From Imperialibacter sp964351395 (lineage in GTDB: Bacteria; Bacteroidota; Bacteroidia; Cytophagales; Cyclobacteriaceae): a stretch of DNA of 64,000 bases. A program made the position numbers and the translations under genes. Where the stretch lies: positions 268,615 through 332,614 of the forward strand of contig CAYGOF010000005.1 of the NCBI GenBank assembly GCA_964351395.1, written 5' to 3'. The notes under the pieces were generated by a model that was not told the DNA's origin, ran no database searches, and was given only the letters and a program-made list of their open reading frames with translations. This document shows positions 52,724 through 61,259 of this stretch, one piece after another (within the stretch, counting starts at the first letter, position 1; each line of letters opens with the position of its first letter).

Positions 52724-54454
52724 TTAAAAGAGCACTTGATTAATCAATGCAACGCTGAAGAGGCTCAAAAGAAACCATCCTATAAACCCTTGTACAACAC
52801 AAACATAACGTGCCAATCCAGTTGTGGGAATGGCCCCAAAACCGAGTGTTATAAATGAGTTTAAACTTAATGTAATTGCATTTAAGAAACTCAAAAACAA
52901 TAGCCCGACCCATCTAAACAAAGACCTGGAACGGTTTGGGTTCTTCTTGCTAAATGAATCCCTGATATTTTTAGTCAGCTCATTTTTGTCGGTCACATCC
53001 CATTCAGAAGGAAAAAAGAAGTAAAAAACAGCAAACCCAATTAACAAATAGAGAGAAATGAGAACAGCTTTTGCAGGATCGGTACCGTGCTCAGTATAGA
53101 CCTTCATCAGTTGACTTAACCGCCACTGAAGCCAGTTTTTCAAACCCTTACTGGAACGATAACTATGGGCAAGCTTACGCAATTGAAGATCTTTCATTTC
53201 AGCATAACAAGCATTGGCGGAAGCCAAATCGCCCCTCACTTTATAAACCTCAAAAAACGATCTATACGAGGCTATCAACGACTCAAAATTCAAGTCATTT
53301 GCTAACTCAATATCGCTCTCCCCATAGTAAGAAATATAATTATTGAGTTGATACAAATTGGGATTGTCAATAGCCATCAAGTCACCTCGGTAATAAAGCC
53401 TTCTATCTCCAATTTGATCCCAGGGAATTATATTCATTTGCTCACTCAAACTCGTACGTGTTAGGCTAAATTTTTCATTGAAATGATTATTGGCGATTTC
53501 AACGTTTTGGGAAATTTTACTACGCAGCAGATTGAAATCACCATCAAAGACATTATCTACCAAACTGAGATTCCCAAACTCTATATTTGCTATGGTGATA
53601 TTCGTCTTACGTTGGTTGCCATCTAACGGAACTAGTCTATTTTCAAAAAAATCAATCGCGCCAATTTTTCCTGAACTAGATACTAGATCATTTTCCCTGC
53701 CAAGCAAGGAAATTGCATTGAGCGTAGCCGCCCTGTCAAAATTAACATTTACATCTAGGATAGTATCCAAACTAAGAACGTGATTGGGTCTTTCTATTTC
53801 TGTTACAAAGGTATTGTTGCTAAAGACAATCGTACCGTCTGGGTTATTGATCTCCCGTATCGCACCAGTTTCAATAATATTCGAATAAAATGCCAGCGAC
53901 GGTGGGTTCCAAATATTCAAATCATGTATTTCGGAACCGTAAAAAGCAATAGAATAATTTACATTTGCCCCGACAATTTGAAGCCCGTTAAACACACAAT
54001 TTACAAATGAAAAAAGGTTTGGCTCTTGGGTCAATGAGAGGCTAGTTTCGCTTTCTGGGCTATATAAAAACATCCCTTTTTCAAACCGAAAGTCCGAATA
54101 TTTGTACTGTTGAAAAACGCAGTTTTCGAAAGTTATTTGAGCGAATATCCTGATCCTACCATCCTTATCAAAAGAGTAGGCCGAAGAGTCTTTTTGAGAG
54201 ATTATATACTCTATAATGGGCATTTCGCGCTCTATAGTGATATTCATTCCTGGAATCAATTCCTTAGCCTTAGGAATATTATCAAATGAGATAAATGCAT
54301 TTACGACCACGATGTCCATCTCTTCATTGGAGGAATCTGCTGCTTGCATTAAAATGTCAGTCATCTTAACTATGTCCCCTTCATTTTGGGCTTTAGCAAA
54401 GAAGCAATCAGTGTTAAAAGTCAAAAAAATGAGAAATATTATACAATATCTCAT
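52724..54454 (-). CDS. Secreted beta-helix (pentapeptide-like) protein with C-terminal ion-channel module
   Basis: A 576-residue protein with a signal peptide (MRYCIIFLIFLTFNTDCFFA). Residues about 85-350 show many short Asn/Phe/Leu-rich turns resembling a right-handed beta-helix or pentapeptide-like repeat. A helical linker (YRSFFEVYKVRGDLASANACYAEM, near 395-415) is like that of pentapeptide channel proteins. The C-terminus has a membrane segment near 460-480, a pore-helix region and the filter-like sequence TLGFG (536-540), then a final helix near 549-571. TVGYG-type filters conduct potassium; here Ala follows in place of the usual Asp. With a cleaved signal peptide the pore would be inverted, so the topology is puzzling. 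The gene is AT-rich. Function unknown. Confidence 0.68.
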   Translation of the reverse strand: MRYCIIFLIFLTFNTDCFFAKAQNEGDIVKMTDILMQAADSSNEEMDIVVVNAFISFDNIPKAKELIPGMNITIEREMPIIEYIISQKDSSAYSFDKDGRIRIFAQITFENCVFQQYKYSDFRFEKGMFLYSPESETSLSLTQEPNLFSFVNCVFNGLQIVGANVNYSIAFYGSEIHDLNIWNPPSLAFYSNIIETGAIREINNPDGTIVFSNNTFVTEIERPNHVLSLDTILDVNVNFDRAATLNAISLLGRENDLVSSSGKIGAIDFFENRLVPLDGNQRKTNITIANIEFGNLSLVDNVFDGDFNLLRSKISQNVEIANNHFNEKFSLTRTSLSEQMNIIPWDQIGDRRLYYRGDLMAIDNPNLYQLNNYISYYGESDIELANDLNFESLIASYRSFFEVYKVRGDLASANACYAEMKDLQLRKLAHSYRSSKGLKNWLQWRLSQLMKVYTEHGTDPAKAVLISLYLLIGFAVFYFFFPSEWDVTDKNELTKNIRDSFSKKNPNRSRSLFRWVGLLFLSFLNAITLSLNSFITLGFGAIPTTGLARYVCVVQGFIGWFLLSLFSVALINQVLF

Positions 54455-54580
54455 CCGGATTTGGTTGATAATCAGGATAATATAAAAAAATAATTCATCT
54501 AAATCAAGCGCTGAAAACAGCCATATTCAGAAAGATTGAAATGGAACCTCTTTCATTATTACTGTTCCCTAAGATCGCGA

Positions 54581-55783
54581 TTAGGCTGCCACTCCGTTGA
54601 ACGGATTGAAACTTCTTCTTGAGACTCCCATGCCCACAGCCCTTACAACCGCTTTGTCGCCATGCTTCTTACGCAGTAAATCCATGGCCTGATAAAGTTT
54701 GATCCCATCCTCCGTGTCTTCAAAAAGATTGATCTGGTAGTTACCATGCACCAGGCTACTAAAACGAACACCTATCAGACGAATCAGCATCCGCCGGCTG
54801 TAGGCCTTTTTGAAAAGCTCCTTCACCATAGGTATGAGCACATGATCTGCTGAAGTATACGGAACCGCCTTTTGAAGTGTATGGGTATCAAAGTCAGAAT
54901 ACCGAATTTTTACAGTTATGCAAGATGTTAGTTGCTGCTCTTTCCTCAGCTTAAAAGCCAGCTGTTCAGTCATGGCTACCAGATTGGCCTCCAGTTTCTT
55001 GACGTCTATTGTGTCCTGCTCAAAAGTATTCTCTGTCGATATGGATTTCCGCTCGGAATAAGGAACTACTGGCGTTCGATCAATACCATTAGCTTTTTGT
55101 GAGATGACGATCCCCATCTTTCCGAAGACTGCTGACAACATCTCAACGGGCACCTGCTGTAGTGTTTGTATTTTTTGAACACCCATTTTACGTAGCGTGT
55201 AGGCAGTTTTGTCTCCAACCATGGGTATTTTGTCGACGGTTAGCGGCGATAGAAATCCTTTTTCAGTACCATAGGCTATCTGTCGCTGCCCGTCGGGTTT
55301 CGACTCATTAGTTGCCACTTTCGACACCGTCTTATTCTCTGACAAACCGAACGAAATAGGCAGGCCTGTCTCTTTTCTGATTCTTTCCTTTAATTCTGTA
55401 GCCAGCTTCATGCAGCCAAAAAACTTCTCCATCCCAGTCATGTCCACATAAAACTCATCAATAGATGATTTCTCGTAGGTGGGTACGGATTCATGGACGA
55501 TCTCTGTGACCATTTGAGAATACTGAGAATACCTTTCCATATCGCCTCGCACGATGATGGCCTCGGGACACAATTGCCTGGCAAGCCTCATCGGCATGGC
55601 TGAATGTACTCCAAATGCCCGTGCTTCATAGCTACAAGACGCCACAACGCCTCTGTCGCTACTTCCCCCGATCAGAAGCGGCTTCCCTATAAAAAAATCA
55701 TTTTGAAGCCTCTCTACAGACACGAAGAAACTATCGAGGTCCATATGGATAATAGAACGTTGATCAGTTGCAGGTGACCACAT
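54581..55783 (-). CDS. dinB: DNA polymerase IV (Y-family)
   Basis: A 400-residue translesion polymerase. Catalytic residues lie in IIHMDLDSFFVSVERL and KSSIDEFYVDMTGMEKFFG (Asp-Glu pair). The little-finger region begins with STENTFEQDTIDVKKLEANL. Near residue 350 QINLF matches the QxxLF sliding-clamp-binding motif. It copies past DNA lesions at low fidelity. The ATG at 55783 is chosen because the conserved catalytic start follows within 15 residues. It lies 71 bases downstream of the 2H-like gene on the same strand, so the two are probably co-transcribed from the promoter at 56506-56536. Confidence 0.93.
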   Translation of the reverse strand: MWSPATDQRSIIHMDLDSFFVSVERLQNDFFIGKPLLIGGSSDRGVVASCSYEARAFGVHSAMPMRLARQLCPEAIIVRGDMERYSQYSQMVTEIVHESVPTYEKSSIDEFYVDMTGMEKFFGCMKLATELKERIRKETGLPISFGLSENKTVSKVATNESKPDGQRQIAYGTEKGFLSPLTVDKIPMVGDKTAYTLRKMGVQKIQTLQQVPVEMLSAVFGKMGIVISQKANGIDRTPVVPYSERKSISTENTFEQDTIDVKKLEANLVAMTEQLAFKLRKEQQLTSCITVKIRYSDFDTHTLQKAVPYTSADHVLIPMVKELFKKAYSRRMLIRLIGVRFSSLVHGNYQINLFEDTEDGIKLYQAMDLLRKKHGDKAVVRAVGMGVSRRSFNPFNGVAA

Positions 55784-55854
55784 GTACAATGAATTAATGG
55801 TGACTATGAACCAAAACAGGCAATCGAGTAGCGGCAAGTAAGCATAAGGAAACC

Positions 55855-56487
55855 TTAAGCTACGTAGGAGAACAGCGTCATCTGGGGTTCATTGACCATC
55901 CAAACTTTCTCTTCCGGCCATTTAAGGCTAAGGGCAGAATTCTCAGCCACCGATATCATGTGTACCAGGTCGTTTTTTCCGTTGCCAATGTCTCGCACAA
56001 AGTGTAATGCCTCGGGGCGAAACGCTTCTGCGTATTTTTGATCAATGAAGGATTGGTGCACTTTTAAAAAAGCCTTTTGCTCGAAACCACTTCCTATCAT
56101 CATGTACGGTAGGCGTGGAGAAACCGGACTAACTAGCCGCACACCAAAACCTTTAGCAGCCTCTTTAAATTTCTGCCACAACACTTTTTTGGCGCTGGCC
56201 AACTGGCTAGCATTCTCGACCTTTAAGTAAACGGCTCTGTTTTGGTTGAAATATGAAAAACCATTGAGTGAGATATCAAAGAAATCGACAAAACCCGTTG
56301 CCTCAGTCAACGCTTTGGTGATGAGAACCTCGTTCGAGATATCTGCCTGGAAAGAAAAAAGCGTGATCTCAGGCCGGCTATTATAGAAGTTGTATTGGCC
56401 ACACGTTTCAAGTATCTCTGTTTTACGGGCACTTACGTAGTCTGCAATTGACTGTGACGGGTGAATCTGAACCTTGTATGTTACCAT
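55855..56487 (-). CDS. 2H-phosphoesterase-like protein, paralogue B (both histidines lost), with clamp-like C-terminus
   Basis: A 210-residue paralogue of the gene at 6688. The first 2H motif is RPEITLFSF (Glu40 in place of His), and the second is LPYMMIGSGF (Tyr128 in place of His), so the usual 2'-5' RNA ligase/phosphodiesterase chemistry should be lost. It keeps the fold motifs YKVQ, LNGFSYF, YLKV and IGSGFEQKAF. The C-terminus ends EPQMTLFSYVA; QMTLF (202-206) fits the sliding-clamp-binding consensus QxxLF. It is the first gene before dinB and is divergent from SRAP. A clamp-bound adaptor or nucleotide sensor in lesion bypass is my inference. The start at 56487 is supported by alignment with the paralogue and by the promoter position. 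Confidence 0.78.
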   Translation of the reverse strand: MVTYKVQIHPSQSIADYVSARKTEILETCGQYNFYNSRPEITLFSFQADISNEVLITKALTEATGFVDFFDISLNGFSYFNQNRAVYLKVENASQLASAKKVLWQKFKEAAKGFGVRLVSPVSPRLPYMMIGSGFEQKAFLKVHQSFIDQKYAEAFRPEALHFVRDIGNGKNDLVHMISVAENSALSLKWPEEKVWMVNEPQMTLFSYVA

Positions 56488-56491
56488 TTTA

Positions 56492-56505
56492 ATAGCTTTT
56501 GCTAT
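56492..56505. promoter_or_regulatory. Inverted repeat ATAGC-N4-GCTAT in the 2H-like leader
   Basis: A perfect 5-4-5 palindrome lies between the -7 box and the ATG of the 2H-like gene. It could be part of an operator or a leader hairpin. Confidence 0.35.
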
Positions 56506-56536
56506 CAAATATAGTATTTAACATACTAATGTCAAA
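56506..56536 (-). promoter_or_regulatory. Promoter of the 2H-dinB operon with overlapping operator-like repeat
   Basis: On the minus strand TTTG (56536-56533), a 19-base spacer and TATATTTG (56513-56506) give an ideal Bacteroidota promoter. TAGTAT-N5-ATACTA (56512-56528) sits inside the spacer, as a repressor operator would. The arrangement repeats at 7333-7363 upstream of the paralogue, with 16 of 17 bases identical around the -7 box. Confidence 0.65.
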
Positions 56537-56577
56537 TTAATTAGTATTAAAGATAATATAATTAGTTTTTGATGAGT

Positions 56578-56606
56578 TTTGGCTTCAAATAATCTTACTA
56601 AATTTG
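56578..56606 (+). promoter_or_regulatory. Candidate promoter of the SRAP gene
   Basis: TTTG (56578-56581), a 17-base spacer and TAAATTTG (56599-56606) precede the SRAP start by about 52 bases. The core TACTAAATTTGA is shared with the two 2H-like promoters, pointing to one regulator for all three transcripts. Confidence 0.5.
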
Positions 56607-56658
56607 AATCAGGGGGCTGGCCTTATGGTTCGTCACTTTCAACCAAAGAAAGAAACCA

Positions 56659-57564
56659 ATGTGTTACGACGCGGAATATCTGCTGAAGAAGCAATTGCTG
56701 GAAGCCGAAAGATTTGGGGCATCGGAAGCAGCATTGCAGGAAATACGAGACAAGCTCAAAAAGCTACTGACGCCGGCTGAGGGTGGATCTGCAACGCCAC
56801 AGTCTTTTGATGATACGCTTCCTGTTTTTTACCATGTAAGTGGTTTTTCTCATCCGATCCATATTGTGTTTGGGGCGACAAAACCATTCAAAGGGCAGGT
56901 AGCTGAGTGGGGCTTAATTCCCCCCTGGGTGAAGACAGTAAAAGAAGCTTATGATCCGTCCAAACCTTATAACAATAACCTCAACGCCAAGGCCAATGGG
57001 ATATTTGAGAAAAAATCATTCGTTAAGGCAGCCAAATATGGGCGGTGTATAGTAGCCATTGATGCTTATTATGAACACCACGAGTACAAAGGGCAAAAGT
57101 ATCCCTTCAAGATTTTCAAAAAAGATGGCGGCCCCTTGTACATAGGCTGCATAGCGCAAAAAAACCGCTTGCTCGATGAAAGCACCGGCGAGTTATTAGA
57201 AAAGATTACTATTGCTTTACTCACAACGGATGCCAATCCGCTACTGGCTAGAATTCACAATAGCCCAGCCATGCTAAAAAGAGGCGGGCATAGGATGTTA
57301 GTCATTCTTGACGAAGAACAAGTCCCGGCTTTTCTTCAGCCGTATCCCTACATGCCAAGCGAGGTGGCCGACCCAGTGGTTGAGGCTGACTTTCAAGATA
57401 AAATTCTCAACCTTTGTGTCCCCTCTGATGAGACAAAGCTTGGGTACTTCAGTGTTAGAAATTTAAGGCCAAGAAAGCAGATGGATTATATTGGGAATGT
57501 GCCTGAGATTGCCCAGGAATACCATTGGGATGAATTAGACTATTCTGCTATTGACAAAGTGTAG
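56659..57564 (+). CDS. SOS response-associated peptidase (SRAP; YedK/HMCES family)
   Basis: The 301-residue protein starts MCYDAEYLL, so after removal of Met the catalytic Cys2 is N-terminal, as required for covalent capture of abasic sites in single-stranded DNA. Other active-site marks are NNLNAKANGIFEKKSF (the NARAE-like motif), RCIVAIDAYYEHHE (glutamate) and ARIHNSPAMLKR (histidine). SRAP proteins shield abasic sites at forks. It is divergent from the 2H-dinB operon and shares its promoter motif, which supports a common damage response. The N-terminal region of about 60 residues contains a helical insertion between Cys2 and the core. Confidence 0.9.
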   Translation: MCYDAEYLLKKQLLEAERFGASEAALQEIRDKLKKLLTPAEGGSATPQSFDDTLPVFYHVSGFSHPIHIVFGATKPFKGQVAEWGLIPPWVKTVKEAYDPSKPYNNNLNAKANGIFEKKSFVKAAKYGRCIVAIDAYYEHHEYKGQKYPFKIFKKDGGPLYIGCIAQKNRLLDESTGELLEKITIALLTTDANPLLARIHNSPAMLKRGGHRMLVILDEEQVPAFLQPYPYMPSEVADPVVEADFQDKILNLCVPSDETKLGYFSVRNLRPRKQMDYIGNVPEIAQEYHWDELDYSAIDKV

Positions 57565-57574
57565 TTTCAGCTCT

Positions 57575-58786
57575 CTATCTGTCGACCTCTCCAAGCACAA
57601 AATCGACCGACCCAACGATAGCAATAAAATCAGCAATTAGTACCCCTCGTGAGATTTCAGGCACTACCGACAAATTGGAGAAACAGCATGATCTGGCCTT
57701 ACACCTAACCGGAACATCGCTACGGCCATCGGTTCGGAAGTAGAATCCCAGCTCACCCTTTGGGTTTTCTGCCCTCACGTAAAAATCCTGCGCCTGAGGC
57801 CTGATTTTCTTAGGTACCATCGCCCTGGGGTCATAGTCCCTGGTTCTCTTGTGCTCCTTGGTTAACTTTTCAAGGCACTGCTCGATGATCTTCACAGATT
57901 CCTCACACTCCCGATAGCGGACCCATGTGCGGTCCCAACAGTCACCGACTGTACCAACTAAACCCTCCCCAATAGGCACTTCGAAGTCGATCTCGGGGTA
58001 AACGCTGTAAGCATCAATCCGACGTAAGTCAAAACGCAGACCTGAAGCCCGGAGCATAGGGCCAGTAACACCGTAGTTAATGGCCAGGTCGCGGGGAAGA
58101 ACGCCTACATTGGCGGTTCGCTCGATATATATCTTATTATTTAGCAGGAGGTCTCTGGTTTCTACCAGCTTCGGCTTGAGGTAAGTGATAAACTCCCTGC
58201 ACCTTTCCTCAAATCCTACGGGCAAGTCGTAGAAAAGACCTCCAATCCACATGTAGTTGTAGAGCATGCGAGCGCCACAGGTCCACTCTAGCATACGTAG
58301 GATGTGCTCCCGATCCCGCATCATCCAAAGGAATGGAGTGACTGCCCCAATGTCGAGGCCGTAAGTGCCAATGGCCACAAAATGGGAGGCCAGGCGGTTG
58401 AGCTCAGCCACTAACACTCTTATATATTCTGTTCGTTTGGGTATGTCCTTTTCAATTCCCAGCATTCTTTCTACTCCCATCGCATAGGCATGCTCGCTGT
58501 TCATAGCTGCGACATAATCCAACCGGTCGACAAAGGGAATGACCTGATTGAAAGGCATGCTTTCAGCATGCTTTTCGAAACAACGGTGCAAATACCCGAG
58601 ATGGGGCACTACATCGACCACCACCTCACCATCAGTAATGACTTCAAAGCGCAGCACACCATGCGTCGAAGGATGCTGCGGACCAATATTGATTAGCATT
58701 TGTTCCTCGTTCAGGTCCTCCGGCTTGTATTTAGTAGGCTCGGAAGCGCTGAGGTGCTTAGGGTCGTATGTGTATTGAACTGACAT
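57575..58786 (-). CDS. nuoD: NADH-quinone oxidoreductase subunit D
   Basis: The 403-residue 49-kDa-type subunit of complex I, with the family blocks INIGPQHPSTHGVLRF, GYLHRCFEKHAE, HAYAMGVERMLGI and a normal end ADFIAIVGSVDFVLGEVDR. It helps form the quinone-binding chamber with NuoB. It is the last gene of the nuoABCD run and follows nuoC by two bases. It is convergent with SRAP, so the operon ends here. Confidence 0.96.
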   Translation of the reverse strand: MSVQYTYDPKHLSASEPTKYKPEDLNEEQMLINIGPQHPSTHGVLRFEVITDGEVVVDVVPHLGYLHRCFEKHAESMPFNQVIPFVDRLDYVAAMNSEHAYAMGVERMLGIEKDIPKRTEYIRVLVAELNRLASHFVAIGTYGLDIGAVTPFLWMMRDREHILRMLEWTCGARMLYNYMWIGGLFYDLPVGFEERCREFITYLKPKLVETRDLLLNNKIYIERTANVGVLPRDLAINYGVTGPMLRASGLRFDLRRIDAYSVYPEIDFEVPIGEGLVGTVGDCWDRTWVRYRECEESVKIIEQCLEKLTKEHKRTRDYDPRAMVPKKIRPQAQDFYVRAENPKGELGFYFRTDGRSDVPVRCKARSCCFSNLSVVPEISRGVLIADFIAIVGSVDFVLGEVDR

Positions 58787-58788
58787 AC

Positions 58789-59289
58789 CTAATACGCTAC
58801 TTTCATCCCGTGGTAATATTCCTGGTTAGTATAATCCTTGCGCAATGGATGCCCGTTCCAATCAGTAGGCAGAAGAATTCGACGAAGATCAGGATGACCT
58901 TCAAAATTAATTCCCACCAAATCAAATGCCTCCCTTTCATGCCACTCTGCAGTCTTCCATATCTCAGCAACTGTTGGTATTGTCGGGAGTTCGTCTGTCT
59001 CGGTATTTCTTGGAACTACCACACGAAGTAGCAGATGGATATTGTAGGGTATTGAATATAGGTTGTAGTTCACTTCCAAGGTTCCAGCCTCTGGTCCATT
59101 GTCTATAGCCGTGAGGCAGGACAGCGAATCAAAATAAGTTTTTTCATTGTCCCGGAGGAAATGGCTCACTTCCTTTAATTTCGCAACTGGCACCAAGAAG
59201 CCCGCTGGTGTGGCATTGTCGATATTATCACCAACAGAAGACTCGCCTAATTGAGCGGCAAGAAGTGATTTTATTTCTGCGTGGGTCAT
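58789..59289 (-). CDS. nuoC: NADH-quinone oxidoreductase subunit C
   Basis: A 166-residue 30-kDa-type subunit. The signature WHEREAFDLVGINFEGHPDLRRILLPTDWNGHPLRKDY is present in full. It is separate from NuoD rather than fused. The ATG at 59289 is preferred over a TTG at 59295. It lies between nuoB and nuoD with small gaps, so they are one transcript. Confidence 0.94.
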   Translation of the reverse strand: MTHAEIKSLLAAQLGESSVGDNIDNATPAGFLVPVAKLKEVSHFLRDNEKTYFDSLSCLTAIDNGPEAGTLEVNYNLYSIPYNIHLLLRVVVPRNTETDELPTIPTVAEIWKTAEWHEREAFDLVGINFEGHPDLRRILLPTDWNGHPLRKDYTNQEYYHGMKVAY

Positions 59290-59319
59290 CTGCAATTATA
59301 TTGATTAAATTGTATCGTT

Positions 59320-59856
59320 CTAAGCCTGAGCCGCCTTTCCTGCTTTCTTCTGCATTAGCTTTTCCAGTGCAGCTGGAGCCATTAAACTTTCCCCTCTTAT
59401 CTTTTCCTGAAGCTTTATGATGCCTCCAATAAGTGCTTCTGGCCTTGGTGGGCACCCGGGCACGTACACATCGACGGGGATAATGCGATCCACACCTTTT
59501 ACTACATGGTAGCCATGCTCCCAATAAGGCCCGCCGCAATTAGAACAGGAGCCCATGGAGATGACATAGCGTGGTTCTGCCATTTGCTCATATAGACGCC
59601 TCACTCTGTCGGCCATTTTGAATGTGACCGTACCGGCCACAATCATCACGTCAGATTGTCGGGGTGAAGGTCGGGGAAATACGCCGAGTCTATCGAGGTC
59701 GTAATTAGATGCCATGGAGCCCATCATTTCGATGGCACAGCAAGCAAGGCCAAAACCCATCGGCCAAATGGATGAAAGCCTGGCCCAGTTGATCAGGTCA
59801 TCTACTCTCGTGACAATGACTCCGCCTTGTCCTAGTTGTTGATCTAATAAGCCCAT
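59320..59856 (-). CDS. nuoB: NADH-quinone oxidoreductase subunit B
   Basis: A 178-residue PSST-type subunit that carries the terminal N2 4Fe-4S cluster. Cysteine ligands are visible in FGLACCAIEMMGS, SMGSCSNCGGPYW and VPGCPPRPEAL. Its start overlaps the nuoA stop by one base. The C-terminal tail is Ala/Lys-rich. Confidence 0.96.
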   Translation of the reverse strand: MGLLDQQLGQGGVIVTRVDDLINWARLSSIWPMGFGLACCAIEMMGSMASNYDLDRLGVFPRPSPRQSDVMIVAGTVTFKMADRVRRLYEQMAEPRYVISMGSCSNCGGPYWEHGYHVVKGVDRIIPVDVYVPGCPPRPEALIGGIIKLQEKIRGESLMAPAALEKLMQKKAGKAAQA

Positions 59857-60368
59857 TAAATAACCTCCTCTTCAACTGCCGCTTCTTTCACCTTAGTCTC
59901 TTTTACTTTTTTACTCACTGCTGCATATAAATCCTCAGGCACTTTTGAGTGGGTTTGAACCACCTTTACTTCTGGCCTTTCCCATTCCAGATAGCCCTTA
60001 GCCCAGGCAAAAACCAAGCCCAGCGCTAGTATCAATACAAATACAATCATCTCACCCATGGCGAACCAGCCCCAAAGTCCACCTGTAGCTTCCACGAGGT
60101 CCTTCTGACCAAAAACAGTTGCCCAAGGAAACAAAAAAACCAACTCTACTTCAAACAGCAAGAAGATGAGGGCGACAATATAAAACCGCACGTTGAATTT
60201 ACCCCATGCACTGGTGGATGGGTCCTCTCCACATTCGTAGGTGCTGAGTTTTTCAATATTAGGCCTATTAGGCCGCACCAACATAGAAAAACCTATCGAA
60301 AGCAATACAAAAACAAAGCTTCCGATGATGAATAAAAGAACAGTGCCAAATCCTGTGAGTTCGGGCAT
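59856..60368 (-). CDS. nuoA: NADH-quinone oxidoreductase subunit A
   Basis: The 170-residue membrane subunit has three helices and the conserved loop YECGEDPSTSAWGKFNVRFYIVALIFLLFEVELVFLFPWA in the middle (seen as YECGEDP and FEVELVFLFPWA). A charged tail of about 45 residues beyond the usual end is present. It is the first gene of nuoABCD; the promoter should lie in 60369-60496. Confidence 0.95.
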   Translation of the reverse strand: MPELTGFGTVLLFIIGSFVFVLLSIGFSMLVRPNRPNIEKLSTYECGEDPSTSAWGKFNVRFYIVALIFLLFEVELVFLFPWATVFGQKDLVEATGGLWGWFAMGEMIVFVLILALGLVFAWAKGYLEWERPEVKVVQTHSKVPEDLYAAVSKKVKETKVKEAAVEEEVI

Positions 60369-60454
60369 AAAAGTGATTTTATGCTAAAGTAACTGATGTT
60401 GACCAATGATGCACAGAAATGTAGGATCTAACTAACAGCATTGGCTGCCTCTAC

Positions 60455-60469
60455 CGATAACAATTATCG
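60455..60469. promoter_or_regulatory. Inverted repeat CGATAA-N3-TTATCG upstream of nuoA
   Basis: A perfect 6-3-6 palindrome in the interval between the LON-domain gene and nuoA. It may be an operator for nuoA or a 3' hairpin of the preceding gene; no T-run follows. Confidence 0.35.
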
Positions 60470-60496
60470 TGGGCTACAATTAGGTCTATTGAACTA

Positions 60497-61129
60497 CTAG
60501 AAACTAAGAGGGTCAAGATGTTTGAAATGCCCATTCAAGCGAATTCGCTCTTTTGCCTGCTCCATTTGCTTGACAATAGGAATCGTGAGTTTGAGGTAGT
60601 TGATTAAAAACTCCTGTCTCCTTTTTTCTGAAGAGGTTTTTAGTAGCTCATATTCCTGCTCTTTGCTGAGGCCAATTTTATGGGCAATTGCGTAGGTAAG
60701 CTTCTTCTGGTCAAATTTCACTAAGCCCTCCATCCCAAGCCACTCAAAAAGGTCATTGGCAAGTTTAAAAAGCTCTTCCTGTAAAATGATGTCGCCGTCA
60801 TGGACAGTATCAATCATTTCCACAGTGCCTCCAGAGTACAGTTTCCCCGGCCACGGACTCACAAAATCGATCACTTTGAATATTCCAAGACCGACTGTCC
60901 GGACGTCCATTCGGCCATCCTCATAGGTTTTATCCAGCTTAACAATTTTAACTTCTGTGCCATATTCGATTTTGCTGAGCACATACGAAGGAACACCAAA
61001 GGTTGTATTAGTATTAACACATTCTGTAATCAGTTGCCTGTACCTCGGCTCAAAAATGTGCAGGTTGAGCTCCTCACCAGGGTAGGCGACTAGGTTTAGT
61101 GGGAATAAAGGAAGTTCCTTTTCGAGCAT
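60497..61129 (-). CDS. LON peptidase substrate-binding domain protein
   Basis: The 210-residue protein corresponds to the N-terminal LON substrate-binding domain only: LPLFPLNLVAYPGEELNLHIFEPRYRQLI, followed by FGVPSYVLSKIEYGTEVKI. No ATPase or protease domain follows. Such stand-alone proteins are widespread and of unclear role; a peptide- or protein-binding function is likely. It is upstream of nuoA on the same strand with 128 bases between. Confidence 0.87.
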   Translation of the reverse strand: MLEKELPLFPLNLVAYPGEELNLHIFEPRYRQLITECVNTNTTFGVPSYVLSKIEYGTEVKIVKLDKTYEDGRMDVRTVGLGIFKVIDFVSPWPGKLYSGGTVEMIDTVHDGDIILQEELFKLANDLFEWLGMEGLVKFDQKKLTYAIAHKIGLSKEQEYELLKTSSEKRRQEFLINYLKLTIPIVKQMEQAKERIRLNGHFKHLDPLSF

Positions 61130-61259
61130 CTCAGTTGGTAGTAAAGGTCAACATACGAAAGGGTTGACAAAATAAAAAACTCTCCATCATTGGGTGAATA
61201 TTTAACATAACAGATAAAGAAGCGTTCTGTTCCCGATATCAATCAGTCATCGAGCTTAA

